Shown here: positions 24,601 to 35,007 of the stretch, in pieces | How positions within the stretch are numbered: position 1 is the first letter of the stretch | Layout: each line of letters starts with the position of its first letter | Source: Branchiostoma belcheri | Taxonomy: Eukaryota > Chordata > Leptocardii > Amphioxiformes > Branchiostomatidae | Direction: 5' to 3' | Length of the DNA: 64,000 nt | NCBI RefSeq assembly: GCF_001625305.1 | Contig: NW_017802614.1 | Location: 725,920 to 789,919, forward strand | The notes under the pieces: generated by a model | The model's database searches: none | What the model saw: only the letters and a program-made list of their open reading frames with translations | Told to the model about the DNA's origin: nothing | Made by a program: the position numbers and the translations under genes

Positions 24601-27188
24601 CGCTTTTTCAGCGCTTCTCGCTCTTCCTTGGACAACCACTGGTTCTCCACGCTGAAGTAGTCAGCCTCATCATCAAGAACCTGTGTTCGTTTGGCACTGG
24701 AATAGAAAGGACAAGGTGTTCCTAAAATATATTACCAGAGAAAAAACATCTACCGATATTTCCTTTTTAAAAAATTCCTATGATTTCCTGTCTTAACTGT
24801 TGGAAGTTGGCTGCCAAAAGGATTTTAAAAAGTGTTAATAACTTAAGAAATAATACAAGAAGCAAATGATTATTACAGTTAGTAACAAATACAACCAACT
24901 AAGATATATCACTATGATCATAAAAGCGTTTACAGCTATCTTTGTAAGTACATACAACAGACTGCACATGTTGTGTAAAAGCTATATAGATGCACCTTGT
25001 CCTATCATACTCCAGCAGCTTGTTCTTATGAGCCTCTGCTTTCTCCTTTCCCTCCAACAGGCGGGCCTCCTCATGAGGCAGTAGTCTCCGCCCTCCCTGC
25101 TCATCGAGGCCACCTAGCAACTTTCTCCGTAATCGCTCGCTCTTGTTGGAATTCCTAGCAAGAACTTCTTTCTCTTCCTTGGTGCAAACCTAGGGACATT
25201 CAGGCATTGAAAACTTGTAAGGCCAAGGAAAAAATATTGTGTTTCCAGTTTCAGTCTTGCAAAAATTGTTCAACTGTTGTGACATGCTCATTGTAATACA
25301 AACAAAGAAATGTACCAAAGCTCCACAGAAGAGACAAGGCCCTGAGCCTTCCTGTTCACACACGATCCTGCCACAGGTCAGACAGTTGTTGACGAGTCTG
25401 TGTTTCTGTCCCAGACACTCGCAGGGATGTCTCCCAGGTAACATCACTGCCGTCAGATGGTCCTCCCCGTCCTCTCCATATAGACTCTTCCACTTGGTCT
25501 TCCCACTGCTGGGCTTCTGGGACTGGGGTCCGCTGGTGGGAGGGAGGTTTTCTTCCTATGAAACAGAAGGAATCAGAGAGGTTCTATCAAAGACATTTTA
25601 TATTGTTATAATCGGAGATAATCTGCAAACTAACCTGGTGACATCTGACACAGTTGGTAAAACTGTAACTAGTTAACCATGGCCTGTGAACACAAGCTCT
25701 TTGTCCAGTGCTCAAAGAGCTGCTCGGGCAGCCGGCGAAAAGCGAGGTTCTGTCAGGCTAAGTTAACCACATTTGCATATATGTTTGACAAAGTTATATC
25801 TCTATTTCTCTAGCACAGTACTTGCAGAGTTTGTCCTCTGATATAGAAATACACATCAAATACCACACAAAACCACACCCCATTCAAAAATAATTCCTAT
25901 GTAATACTAGTAATCCTGTGCAGATGTATATACTGTACCTCCTCTTCATCCCCACCAGTACCGACAGACACTCCTGTCATCTGTGTGGACTTCTGTTTTC
26001 CCTTTGTCTTCTTTTTCTTCTTCTCCTGAAGACCAAACTGCTCGTCTTCAGTCACATGGAAAAAGGAAACATTTCAAGGTAAAGCAGCTGTCTTATATTG
26101 TTATAATCAGGACAGGTATAGCGATTTTTCTAAGTATGGCTCATACTGCAAAGTGGCTAGCCACTGCTTATGTTTCTATCAGAAATTAGAAATCTGGACC
26201 CTCTGAAACGCTATTTCATTAAATCTGTGGGTCACATTTTGCTGGTAGACAAAGATTAATGACATCTCTTTCCATATCTTTACATTCAGATTTTTGTTAA
26301 TCAAAGATGATGGATTGGACAAAATTTGTGTCCAACTTGCCCAATATTTTACATTTACTAAGAAGAGTAACACTAACAGGCTAAAGTCTAGGTACAATAA
26401 GGGCGCAAGGAGGTTTTAACCTTCTTGTAAGGCCCAAGTTGCTCAATATACCTGCACCTGAGGACTTCTTATAGACTGTGACATTTTCTGGAACCTCTGG
26501 TTGTTTGACAGCAGGTTTCCACCTCTTCAACAACTCGTCAAGAAACTTCCTGTTCTTGGGGTCGGATCCATCCAGCAGCTCTAACAGGTAATCCTCCAGG
26601 TCACGGCTGCTCTCCATGGACAACATGTAGCTACAGGTAACAGTGACAATAGACAACATGTTAGCCATATACAGAGCTTGAAATAGTTGATGGCTGTTGA
26701 TTTAACTTTTTTTCCAGTTACTACAATTTTGTGAGTTGGCAGAAAATTTATCTGTAGTTTTACATTGACATTGAAGTTTTTGCAAATGGGTAAAATATAC
26801 TTTGACATAGTGGCCAATTTGACGTAACTCTTTGGAGCCTTCAGTCTACTTTACAGGGTCGTTAGTTATTATAAACTACTACTTAGGTACACTTTTATTC
26901 ATGAAGCCATCCTATTTTTTTTCATATGCAGAATTGCTAAATGTTATGCAATCACACTTAGGCAAGGTTCCCCCCTCCCTCCTCCCCATGATTTTAACAC
27001 GTAGCAGGTAACTTGTTATGGTTGATAATGTGGGTATTTCAAAGAAAGAAAAACACAAATATTAAAAAATAAAAGAATATATACGGATGTCAAGAGAGTC
27101 ACCACCTGGCAATGTCCTCGGACGCCTCTATCTGTAGGAGTTTAGAAAGTTCTTTGCAGCACCACTGCACCAACTCCGGCGTCGCCAT
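18673..27188 (-). CDS. TRIP4: TRIP4 / ASC-1, activating signal cointegrator 1 (11 coding exons)
   Basis: Coding exons, 5' to 3' on the minus strand: 27188-27106, 26630-26452, 26045-25939, 25555-25316, 25189-24996, 24696-24369, 23985-23798, 23366-23245, 22827-22730, 22492-22396, 18743-18673. Phases join without a break to give about 568 residues (human about 581). The N-terminal helical region begins MATPELVQWCCKELSKLL. A Lys-rich linker (QEKKKKKTKGKQK, exon 3) precedes a Cys-rich zinc finger at residues about 168-200 (PCECLGQKHRLVNNC, CGRIVCEQEGSGPC, CGAL). A charged middle follows (NQWLSKEEREALKKRE; VTLDFAGRR). The C-terminal ASCH domain spans about 423-545 (MCLSMHQPWASLLVLGIK, TWYSPHRGRLWIAA, ACLLGCVDVADVL). 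Family knowledge: ASC-1 is the scaffold of the ASCC complex, acting in transcription coactivation and in splitting collided ribosomes. It shares a divergent promoter with PCLAF. The exon 2 donor is ambiguous by 6 bases (26452 or 26458), both in frame. The last intron (about 3.65 kb) is by far the longest. Confidence 0.93.
18940..19060 (-). mobile_element. Short LINE 3'-UTR-like fragment
   Basis: AACCTTTATGTACATTCATG and GGGCTAAGTACAGGTAAACA resemble the block at about 5262-5320 beside the LINE tail, in the same orientation. It lies downstream of the last TRIP4 splice acceptor's intron side. It is too short to classify further. Confidence 0.35.
19836..19905. repeat. Low-complexity A/C tract
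   Basis: Two near-identical ATGCTGTTCAAAA-CAAAACAAAAAA segments lie in tandem and lead into a (CA)n stretch. The tract is in the last TRIP4 intron. Confidence 0.8.
20380..22030. other. TRIP4 last-intron sequence with two GC-rich islands
   Basis: Most of the 3.65-kb last intron is AT-rich. Islands at about 20390-20610 and 21610-22030 are clearly GC-richer and are not recognised as repeats. They could be intronic regulatory elements. No exon with usable splice signals and a recognisable peptide was found in them. Confidence 0.35.
22189..22265. repeat. Perfect 33-bp inverted repeat (hairpin)
   Basis: Arms 22189-22221 and 22233-22265 are exact reverse complements over 33 bases with an 11-base loop. 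The arms consist of CAAGC-rich sequence related to the (CAAG)n/(CAAA)n tract just downstream (22299-22358). See the separate finding on the templated copy that follows it. Confidence 0.9.
22299..22360. repeat. (CAAG)n / (CAAA)n microsatellite
   Basis: Imperfect CAAG/GAAG units grade into about eight CAAA units. The tract lies 36 bases before the TRIP4 exon 10 donor side. Confidence 0.85.
24009..24206. mobile_element. Small MITE in TRIP4 intron 6
   Basis: About 198 bp, bounded by TA dinucleotides and imperfect inverted ends (CTGTTAATTCG on the left; AGTGATTTACTG on the right). The internal sequence matches the element at 51413-51624 over most of its length (GGACATGTTTG-AG-AACTA-ATGTTCGCAGTGG, then GGTGCAGAAGAAAG). 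TA target duplication and short inverted ends suggest a Tc1/mariner-type MITE. No coding capacity. Confidence 0.6.
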
Positions 27189-27517
27189 CTTGTCACTTTG
27201 TTGATTGCCGAATGTTTCCGAAAATGTACGAAGATTGCATGACAAAAAATTAAGAGGATTTTCTAGTCCTAAAACTTTTTTTTTAATATGAGGGATAAAA
27301 ATTTGGTGATGTAATGAAATTAAATGTTTCTAGAATGGAAAATTATGGAAAAATTTTATTACTTCGGAAATCTTCGCCGTCGGTCGGAGATTCGTCGTCC
27401 GCGACAAAAAACGCGGGAAATACAGTCCTGAGAAGCAGCCGAAAGAAGACAGACGTGTTTACTGCGCTCTGCACATTTTCTACTGTTTTCCGGCGAATTG
27501 TATCCCTTTAGACCAAC
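27189..27517. promoter_or_regulatory. TRIP4-PCLAF bidirectional promoter
   Basis: Only 329 bases separate the two divergent start codons. The segment contains GCGGGAAA (27413-27420), an E2F-type site on the PCLAF side, within a CpG-containing stretch (27360-27430). No TATA box is seen in either direction. In vertebrates PCLAF is a cell-cycle gene and is divergently paired with TRIP4; that the site works here is inference. Confidence 0.6.
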
Positions 27518-29209
27518 ATGGTGCGAACAAAAGGTAGCAACAGTGGTACAAAAGGTAAATCTGACTTTAAATTTTGTTAGAACTAAATTTTAGCGGGGGA
27601 TTATTTATGTTTTACGTTTTTAATAGGGTGAGCTTGGTTCGCGCGGTTTTGTGTACCAGAGAAAGGTATCCGTCATGAATATTTTTACTGACTTTCGTTG
27701 TTCAGCTGCAGGGATATAGAAAGGGAACACGTTAGCCTGAAAGTATGATGCTGTATCATTTCTCTAGCGTCTTGCTTTGGCTTTAATAATGCGTATCATG
27801 TATATCAACCGGCCCTCCATGCGATTTGCCCCCCTCCCACTTCACCAAAAAACATTCAGAAGAACACATACTAACACTTGAAGCTTTACTGCAACACGAT
27901 GCAACTTGGCTTAAATGTGAATGAAGCGTAATACCAAGCGTAATCTGTATGATACAAGAATTTGATGATTTCCCTTTGACTTGAACTTAAAAGCTAATTA
28001 CCAAATAGTTGTGTTTTGTTAGTGATAATTGAGAGGGATAAAACAAATGGCTTTAGATTACAGTATGTACTGATTGTGTGTATTGTATTCAAAACTACAG
28101 CTGTGGCAGCAAAAGCACCCAGGAAAGCTCTTGTCTCAGCACCGAGCAGTAACTTCACTCCGGGATCTCCTGGTAGGGTGGTACTCATATACCTTCTTCA
28201 ATTATAAATATATAACTTGTATGTTGTGGGGGTCTAGAAGAATTTGCGACTTCAAAATTTCCTTTCTGATTTGAACGTTGGGCCCGACATCAGCTCAGCT
28301 GCCAGGGCTTCCACTGTATTGCACTGTATTGTTTGCAATTTAAATAAATAAATAAATAAATAGATTTGAACGTTTAATGTATGTGAATGAAGACCCATCC
28401 TTTACCTCATTTTCACCTGTACCAAATAGCAAGACATTTACTCTGTTAACCTAGCTTTATGCGGCGGAAATTTATGCCTGTTTCTTGCATTTTGTACATG
28501 TGTGTAGATATTTGTAAATATTTGTAGATATAATTTTAAAATTTAGATATATGTACATTGTAGATAGATTGTTTGAAAACTCGACCAATACTAACGTTAG
28601 TAACGTTACATAATACATTGTAGGAAGGTGCAATGATGGTTTTCCATTCACTCATGAATGCATTCATCTATCTATCTATCTATCCATCCATTCATTCACA
28701 GCAGGTAGTGGTGCGAGTTCCAAGTATGCAGGTGGGAACCCCGTCTGTCCCAGACCGACCCCTGCATGGCAGAAAGGTATCGGGAACTTCTTCAACCAGG
28801 GAGGCAGCAAGGAGAACAGAACACCACAGGAGAAGGACCAGGGCACCGGCTCCAGCTCAAGGTAAAATGTTCAACATGTCAAAATGCAGAGTACAACGTG
28901 ATACCCCAGGGCTCGAAATACTTTCCTATTGTTATCTATAATTTATAAGAATACTTACTGCTGCAGTTTCCTTCAAACACCATTAGATTGATAAATATAT
29001 GTTGTTTTATTGCTCGAGCTCTGTGATGTGCTTTCATAGTTGTATTGCAAGGTGTTCCCTTGAAAAAAGTTGCTTTATTCTACTTTTCTCTTCTTCATGA
29101 CCAAATCTGCATCTGGTCTGCATAATTTTTTAATGCTGATTTCTTTCTTCCCTACAGTGCTAGCAACTGTGTGGCAGATATGGACGAAGGCATCACCGAG
29201 GAAGACTAA
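27518..29209 (+). CDS. PCLAF: PCLAF / PAF15, PCNA clamp-associated factor (4 exons)
   Basis: Coding exons: 27518-27554, 28101-28172, 28705-28861 (or from 28702), 29158-29209. Phases agree and give 105 residues (106 with the upstream acceptor); human is 111. Motifs in order: initiator MVRTK at 1-5; two lysines matching the human PCNA-loading ubiquitination sites (K12 before AVAAKAPRK, and K21); the block SKYAGGNPVCPRPTPAWQ; a PCNA-interacting PIP box QKGIGNFF at 59-66; a KEN degron at 72-74; an acidic tail (DEGITEED). Family role: it binds PCNA and coordinates replication, translesion synthesis and repair, and is removed by APC/C through KEN. Short size and intrinsic disorder are normal for the family. 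It is head-to-head with TRIP4. The exon 3 acceptor is a CAGCAG (NAGNAG) pair, so an extra alanine codon may be optional. Confidence 0.93.
28340..28364. repeat. (AAAT)n microsatellite
   Basis: About six AAAT units in PCLAF intron 2, directly after a CTGTATTGCACTGTATTG stretch. It could be the 3' tail of a retroposed element, but nothing upstream confirms that. Confidence 0.8.
28663..28698. repeat. (CTAT)n/(CCAT)n microsatellite before PCLAF exon 3
   Basis: CTAT units grade into CCAT/TCAT units and end at the CACAGCAG acceptor pair. The microsatellite effectively supplies the pyrimidine tract of the splice acceptor. Confidence 0.8.
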
Positions 29210-30546
29210 AAACATGGGGACGGTTGTTCAGATATCTGCTCCGATATTAATTAATGCATCTAACCTGGCAGCTAAGTGCCTGTATAAGATTGGTGCTCCT
29301 CATTTCCTATGGCTGTTTTATATTCTTTAAAATGATAAATTAGGTTTAAAGGAGTGGAAAAGCTACCAGAAAAAACACTACAACCACTACCTACAAATGT
29401 ATTGTAATTTGTGAAAAGCTTTATTAACCTGGTGGTCCTGATGGTGGATATTGTAGTGATTTGATTCCTCAAAGTATTGAATGAACAGGGCATTTTATGA
29501 CTTATATCACCTTTACTGATTGTGAAAAAGCAGGCTGGATTGAATATACCCAGTATACATGTATCTACACATTGAATTGTCTGCATCACTTCTTGTGTAT
29601 CTCCAGTTAGTTAGAAGTACTTTGGACAGTTTGGGAATTATTTAGCATTTCTAAAGTAAGGTCCAGTCATAGAATTATGTTAGATTAAATTGTATTGCAG
29701 ACATGTTGACATGTGTAGAAGAAAGACCAGCATTGTAATATGAAATTGGGGCTACCTGTACTATTGTTCTTTTGTCTCCCAATTAAGAAGATTAATTTCA
29801 ACTGTAGTTTGCAACTGTCTTTTAGAACAGGAATAAAAGACTTGTACAAAGGAACTGGCTTGGCTTTGTGACTCTTGGGCAATGTCTCAGACCAGGATGC
29901 ATAACTTAAGTTATAGCTGCAGGCTTCCAGTGTAATGCCTTTGGGTGATCCCAATGTGAATCCAGTAATAAGAGGAAGCCTGTGTCATGATGAAGTAATT
30001 TCTTCAGTACCAATGCAAATGTCTGATGTAGATGCTAATGATTGAAGGGGCAGATGCAGTAAAGTTTTGTAGCATGATGCAGAAATGGGCAAACCTATTG
30101 TCACTATGAGCTGGAGGGGCACCCAGCCTGGAAACAGGAAAATCAGGTCATAAGGCCACACCAATTTAATTTCTTCGTTAACGGATTCGCCCGCTTAATT
30201 TTTTCCTGATTTGCAAATAAAATAAAAATTCAGAATCAACTGCAAAATGTTCATATTTTGCCCTCAACAGTTGAAAACAGTCCTTTTCATCCTAGTTGTT
30301 AAAGTTATTCCATCTTTCAATGCAATGGTATCATTAAAGTTCAAAATTCATTGTTTGAATTTTGAACCAGCCTGGTGTGTTGACTTCATGGCTCCTATCG
30401 TACCATTTTGGGCCATAATAGGATGCCTAGGCCTGTTTTTATTTATTTATTTTTTTTCGACCACCCGCGCCATTATTTTTGTGTTGGAAGGCCTTTAACT
30501 ATTTAATACTGGTATACTAGTATTTCAACATGTAAGGCTGATCTAA
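29210..30546. other. PCLAF 3' UTR and intergenic DNA
   Basis: The region following the PCLAF stop holds no further exon that I recognise. An AATAAA at 29832-29837 is the first clear plus-strand poly(A) signal, so a 3' UTR of about 620 bases is possible. The remainder is AT-rich. Confidence 0.4.
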
Positions 30547-31466
30547 TTAGGATTTATTTTTAGTACTGGGAGTGGGTTGTTCAAAGGAAATTAAAAATAG
30601 CTCCGTTTAGATCTGCCCGCATGCATCGTGGTGAAACCCATTTGTCCTTTTCACAAAGGCTCCAAAATGAAAACCACACCTGTGACAATGTCCCATCTTC
30701 TCATTGTTTATTCACTAAAAGGAGCTGCACAAAAAATATGACACTATTGTGACCAAGAATAGCTCAAACAAAAACTTCATGTAGAGAGCAAAGAATTCTA
30801 CAGATAAATTTACAATGAGTCTTTTCTGAGATNNNNNNNNNNNNNNNNNNNNGTAACCCTGAATCATGCTAGATTAGCGTAAATGCATGTTAATGCGTTC
30901 AAAACAAGAAAAAAATTGTTTCCGGGTATTAATCTCTTGAATCACGGCGCTGAATATTGACGCAAAAATATTTCGGGCATCGCGCGCCCTTCCCACGTCA
31001 CGTGTAGGCATCTCGCATCTCTGATTGGTTGTTGCGTCTTAAGATGACTGAGCCGACGCGCGTTTAAACAATTTTTCTTTGTTCGATTTATCACACTTCA
31101 CAGAGAATTGTCGCCAATGGCTACTTCTTTTTGTTGCAATATATAATACTTCACGGAGAATTGTCGCCTATGGCTTCTTGTTAGGATTTATTTTTAGTAC
31201 TGGGAGTGGGTTGTTCAAAGGAAATTAAAAATAGCTCCGTTTAGATCTGCCCGCATGCATCGTGGTGAAACCCATTTGTCCTTTTCACAAAGGCTCCAAA
31301 ATGAAAACCACACCTGTGACAATGTCCCATCTTCTCATTGTTTATTCACTAAAAGGAGCTGCACAAAAAATATGACACTATTGTGACCAAGAATAGCTCA
31401 AACAAAAACTTCATGTAGAGAGCAAAGAATTCTACAGATAAATTTACAATGAGTCTTTTCTGAGAT
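30547..31466. repeat. Identical 286-bp direct duplication flanking an assembly gap
   Basis: 30547-30832 and 31181-31466 are the same by eye over 286 bases. The first copy ends exactly at a 20-N gap (30833-30852). Between the copies, 30853-31180 is unique, CpG-richer and holds a short internal duplication (CTTCACRGAGAATTGTCGCC at about 31094 and 31150). The position next to the gap points to collapsed or redundant haplotypes and not to biology. Confidence 0.85.
30833..30852. other. Assembly gap (20 N)
   Basis: Run of 20 undetermined bases; true length unknown. Confidence 1.
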
Positions 31467-34400
31467 CATAGAGACACAAGTGGGGAACAGGTCATAATGT
31501 AATCACATCTTTGAAAACGCTGAACTTGGTATGAAAGTTTGGAACAAATTTTGGTTGTTACAAGCACTGATTTATCTAATTTGTATTCCTGTCTCATCAC
31601 TGCTACATCCCAGTCTTGAAAAGCCAGGCAGATACAAGCTAAATGCCTTTGAATACATCTCACAAGAAATGCATGTCTGCACACAGCTCAGTGTACATGA
31701 GAAAAATGACTACTCCGCTAGAACAGTCTGTCAAAATACAAAGATGCTGCAGTTGAATTTTCTCTTGGATTTGTATCACTTCTGACTTGACACATCTACA
31801 AATTTGTAGTTCACAAAATTGTTATCTGTTATTCCCATTCATGAGCTCTGTGCAGGAAAAAAGTCTTATCCTTCCAGTGCAGCCTTGCCATAATGTAGGG
31901 TTTGGTGCAACAACAGGCTTTCATACAGCAAAACAACCACAGGTTAAATCTTTCCTCCGGTGGTTGTGCAACTTCAGTATGTGAAATGTTACGGGAGTGG
32001 TAAAAATATGTAATAAAAAAATCCTGCATACTCCCTTACACTTCCCCTGTAAAAATCCATGGCCACATTCAAGTCTTCATAGACACATCAAGGAACTAAC
32101 ATTTTTGAATGTTGCTCCCAAGCAAATAGTATTGAAACACCAGACTTAAGCCAATGGCAGTGAATAATTGTGGCAGAAACAGTTCTGGCAAATTAAAAAA
32201 ATATATATTCTACATAATGAAATGTAGAACTGAGAAATTTGAATGAACACAGAATCATTATATAAGGCAACCATGGATATTTTTGCAGGATAACAAACTT
32301 TGGGTTACCATGAGACTGTTGTACCCATACCCTACATAATGGCAAGCCTGCAACTGTATATACAGAGCTGTGAGGAAACTCAGCAGAATGCTACATCAAC
32401 ATACATCATATACTGTACAATGTAATGTGTCTTGTAAGAAGAGCACCCTTCTGTTGGCTATACACAGGCACAAGTTACTTCTGTCAACTACCCCCTGGGT
32501 GGTACTGAGAATGGAGACCATTTTGGAAACAAGTAAATGGGAGGATCAACAGGAAAAACCTCACAGAAACCACCACTGGTAAAAGGTTCAGTACTGCATA
32601 CCACTTGACTGATAGGACATCACATGAAAAATTCAAATGTTGCTATTTCAAACAGTCACAAAATATTGGTCAAAGATGGTATGTAGGCATTAGGTGTCTG
32701 TGATAAAGATAGCTGTAATGTTAAGTCAGTGTTCGCAGAATTTGAAGTGTTGGTCGTCAACAATGCGACTTTGTCTAGTTAAAATGATCAGTTCCCTCCC
32801 AAGGCAGCCACTGCGCCAACTACAAGCCCTTCTCTGTTGGACTTGTCATCCCAGTGCCTACATGTAGTACAATGTGATTTTGGCAGCATATCTCCACGTC
32901 CATTGGGTCGGCATAGATAGTTAAAAACATCAAAACGTGCTCTGAGATCAGCTGCACACAATAAGGTGGTAGCAATTTGAGCAGTCACTGGAAGCTGAGG
33001 TTTCTGATTGACAAGGACATAGGAACAGATTATATGGGCACATATAGTCAATGACAAAACATTTTTTGCTTTCTTCACATATTTTGTTCTTTAGGATCAC
33101 ATGGTGGTCTCACAAGCAGCAACAACAGTGAACATGCTTATTTTCTGCTTGGGTTGGAAAGAAAAATCTCAAAAAATCTGTTTAAGAGAAAAGAGACTAT
33201 AACAAGCTCGACATTTTCCATAGGTGCTGACTGAAAAGTTCTGTACAAATGATTGCACCTATACAGTGTCCTTCGTTTTGCAACAAAAAAATGAAAACAA
33301 AAACTAAAAATTAAACATGCTACAGTATTGTACAAGTGTGTCCTGGCACAAACAATGTTGTGACCTTTAGGTAGTCTGGTGTCTCGACACCACTCAAAAA
33401 GCAAATGTTTACATGAGGAATGATCAAACATTAATGCCACAAGACAAAAAAACTGGTGCCTACTTCTGCGGCATATTCTCTACTGTGTTGAATACAGTGT
33501 ACCTTTGAAGCCACGTCTGACTGACATTCCTGCAGCACTGGTAATCATATTGCAACTTCTCAACCGCTCGGGTCACTTTGTACTTGTTTTAGCAATAGAG
33601 CACTTTCCAACTTCTGTCATGGAACACATGCTGCCTCATTTTTTCCACTACATTCCATTTCAGAAAGCAGAAATCTAGCAGTTATGCAAAGTATCAATTT
33701 GCTGCAAGAACTGGGTTCACTGTGTCGGCTAACCGCACATGTAGAACATGGCTTCATTAGTACGTGTTCCTCTCATCCCCATGTGTCTGTACTGTAACTT
33801 GGGTTGTTCAACTTTCGGAGCCACAGAGATGAAGGCTATGGTGACATGCTATTGTGGACACTGCAGCTAGCTACATTTATTCTCCATTTGACGAAACCAT
33901 TAACGGTACAAAGACAACCTGAATGGTTTCAAAAAAGTGCTACGCTACTTTGCGTGGTTGGTCCGCAGACGTGACAACTTGTTGGCTAAAATCAGTCCAG
34001 GAAACGCTGTCACCCACGACTCAACCGCGACCAAAACTCAAGGAGGAATGTTAAAAATCAAGCTGTCCACAAGTGATATACATTTACACCTAGTACACTA
34101 GGACTTTAAAGATCTGCAAATCTCGGCACCCATGGGGTTTTTTCAGCACACACACACATGTACTGACATCAAATTTACATGTACCATGGATTGCCTCGAA
34201 GTTCAGACAATTTTCCAAATGAAGGTATTCAAAATCTACAGGCCCTTCCTTCAAAGCTACATGGGCACAACATAGCTGTATCCCTGCATTGATGGATGTG
34301 GGGTTTAGTCACTTTTGTAAATCTTATTCTCGATGCAATCCAGAGATAGGCATACTTTGAAAGGTTGACAATCATGTGGAAAAATTCCAAACTTCCAAGA

Positions 34401-35007
34401 GCACTCCTTTAGCAGACAGCAGCAGGTAATTTGTACATGGTAGGGAAGGGGGTGGGGGGACCAGATCTCCAACAACTCAAGCTAGTAGGCTTACTTTCAT
34501 AGGCAATTTAGAAATTTCTGCACAATCCCTTACAAATGATAAAAAAAACTATGAAGCATTAGAAATTCCTCCGAACCTTGCCTTGGCCACTAAATGACTA
34601 CAGAGACACTAGAGAACTAGAAGCACACAGGGAGCAGGGGGATAGTTCTCAAACATCACTAATATTCCTCTGGGCATTGGTGCAGGATTTTCTAAATTGC
34701 TGTCATTCAGGTCTAAATATTCAGTATGTAATATCTCTCCTGTACAGCAGCCACTGTTGAACCTGACTTATGGCATAGTGTAGCATTTTTCTATTGAAAG
34801 TACATTTGTGCAATGTGTAAAGACAATCTGTAATGCTTCCATCAAACTGAGGACTAGAACTACAGCTGTGTTGGCTGCTGTACGGGATAGACGGCTGGTA
34901 GATCACATGGCGTGGAGTGGTTGGACTAGGAAGGCTCGGTGTAGATGTTATTGCGTGGGCTCGTTGGAGATCAGGCTCCGTTGGTCGGGCCTGTAGATGG
35001 CTACCAG
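31467..35007 (-). other. CSNK1G 3' UTR and downstream region
   Basis: No exon is recognisable on either strand. For the minus-strand CSNK1G message, candidate AATAAA signals are at 33876-33881 and, farther, about 31340 (repeated at about 30705 in the duplicated block). A 3' UTR of 1.1 to 3.7 kb would result. The choice cannot be made from sequence. Confidence 0.4.

Noticed and set aside
30547..31466. 286-bp direct repeats as LTRs of a small retroelement
   Set aside because: The repeats do not start TG or end CA, there is no primer-binding site or polypurine tract, and one copy ends exactly at a gap.
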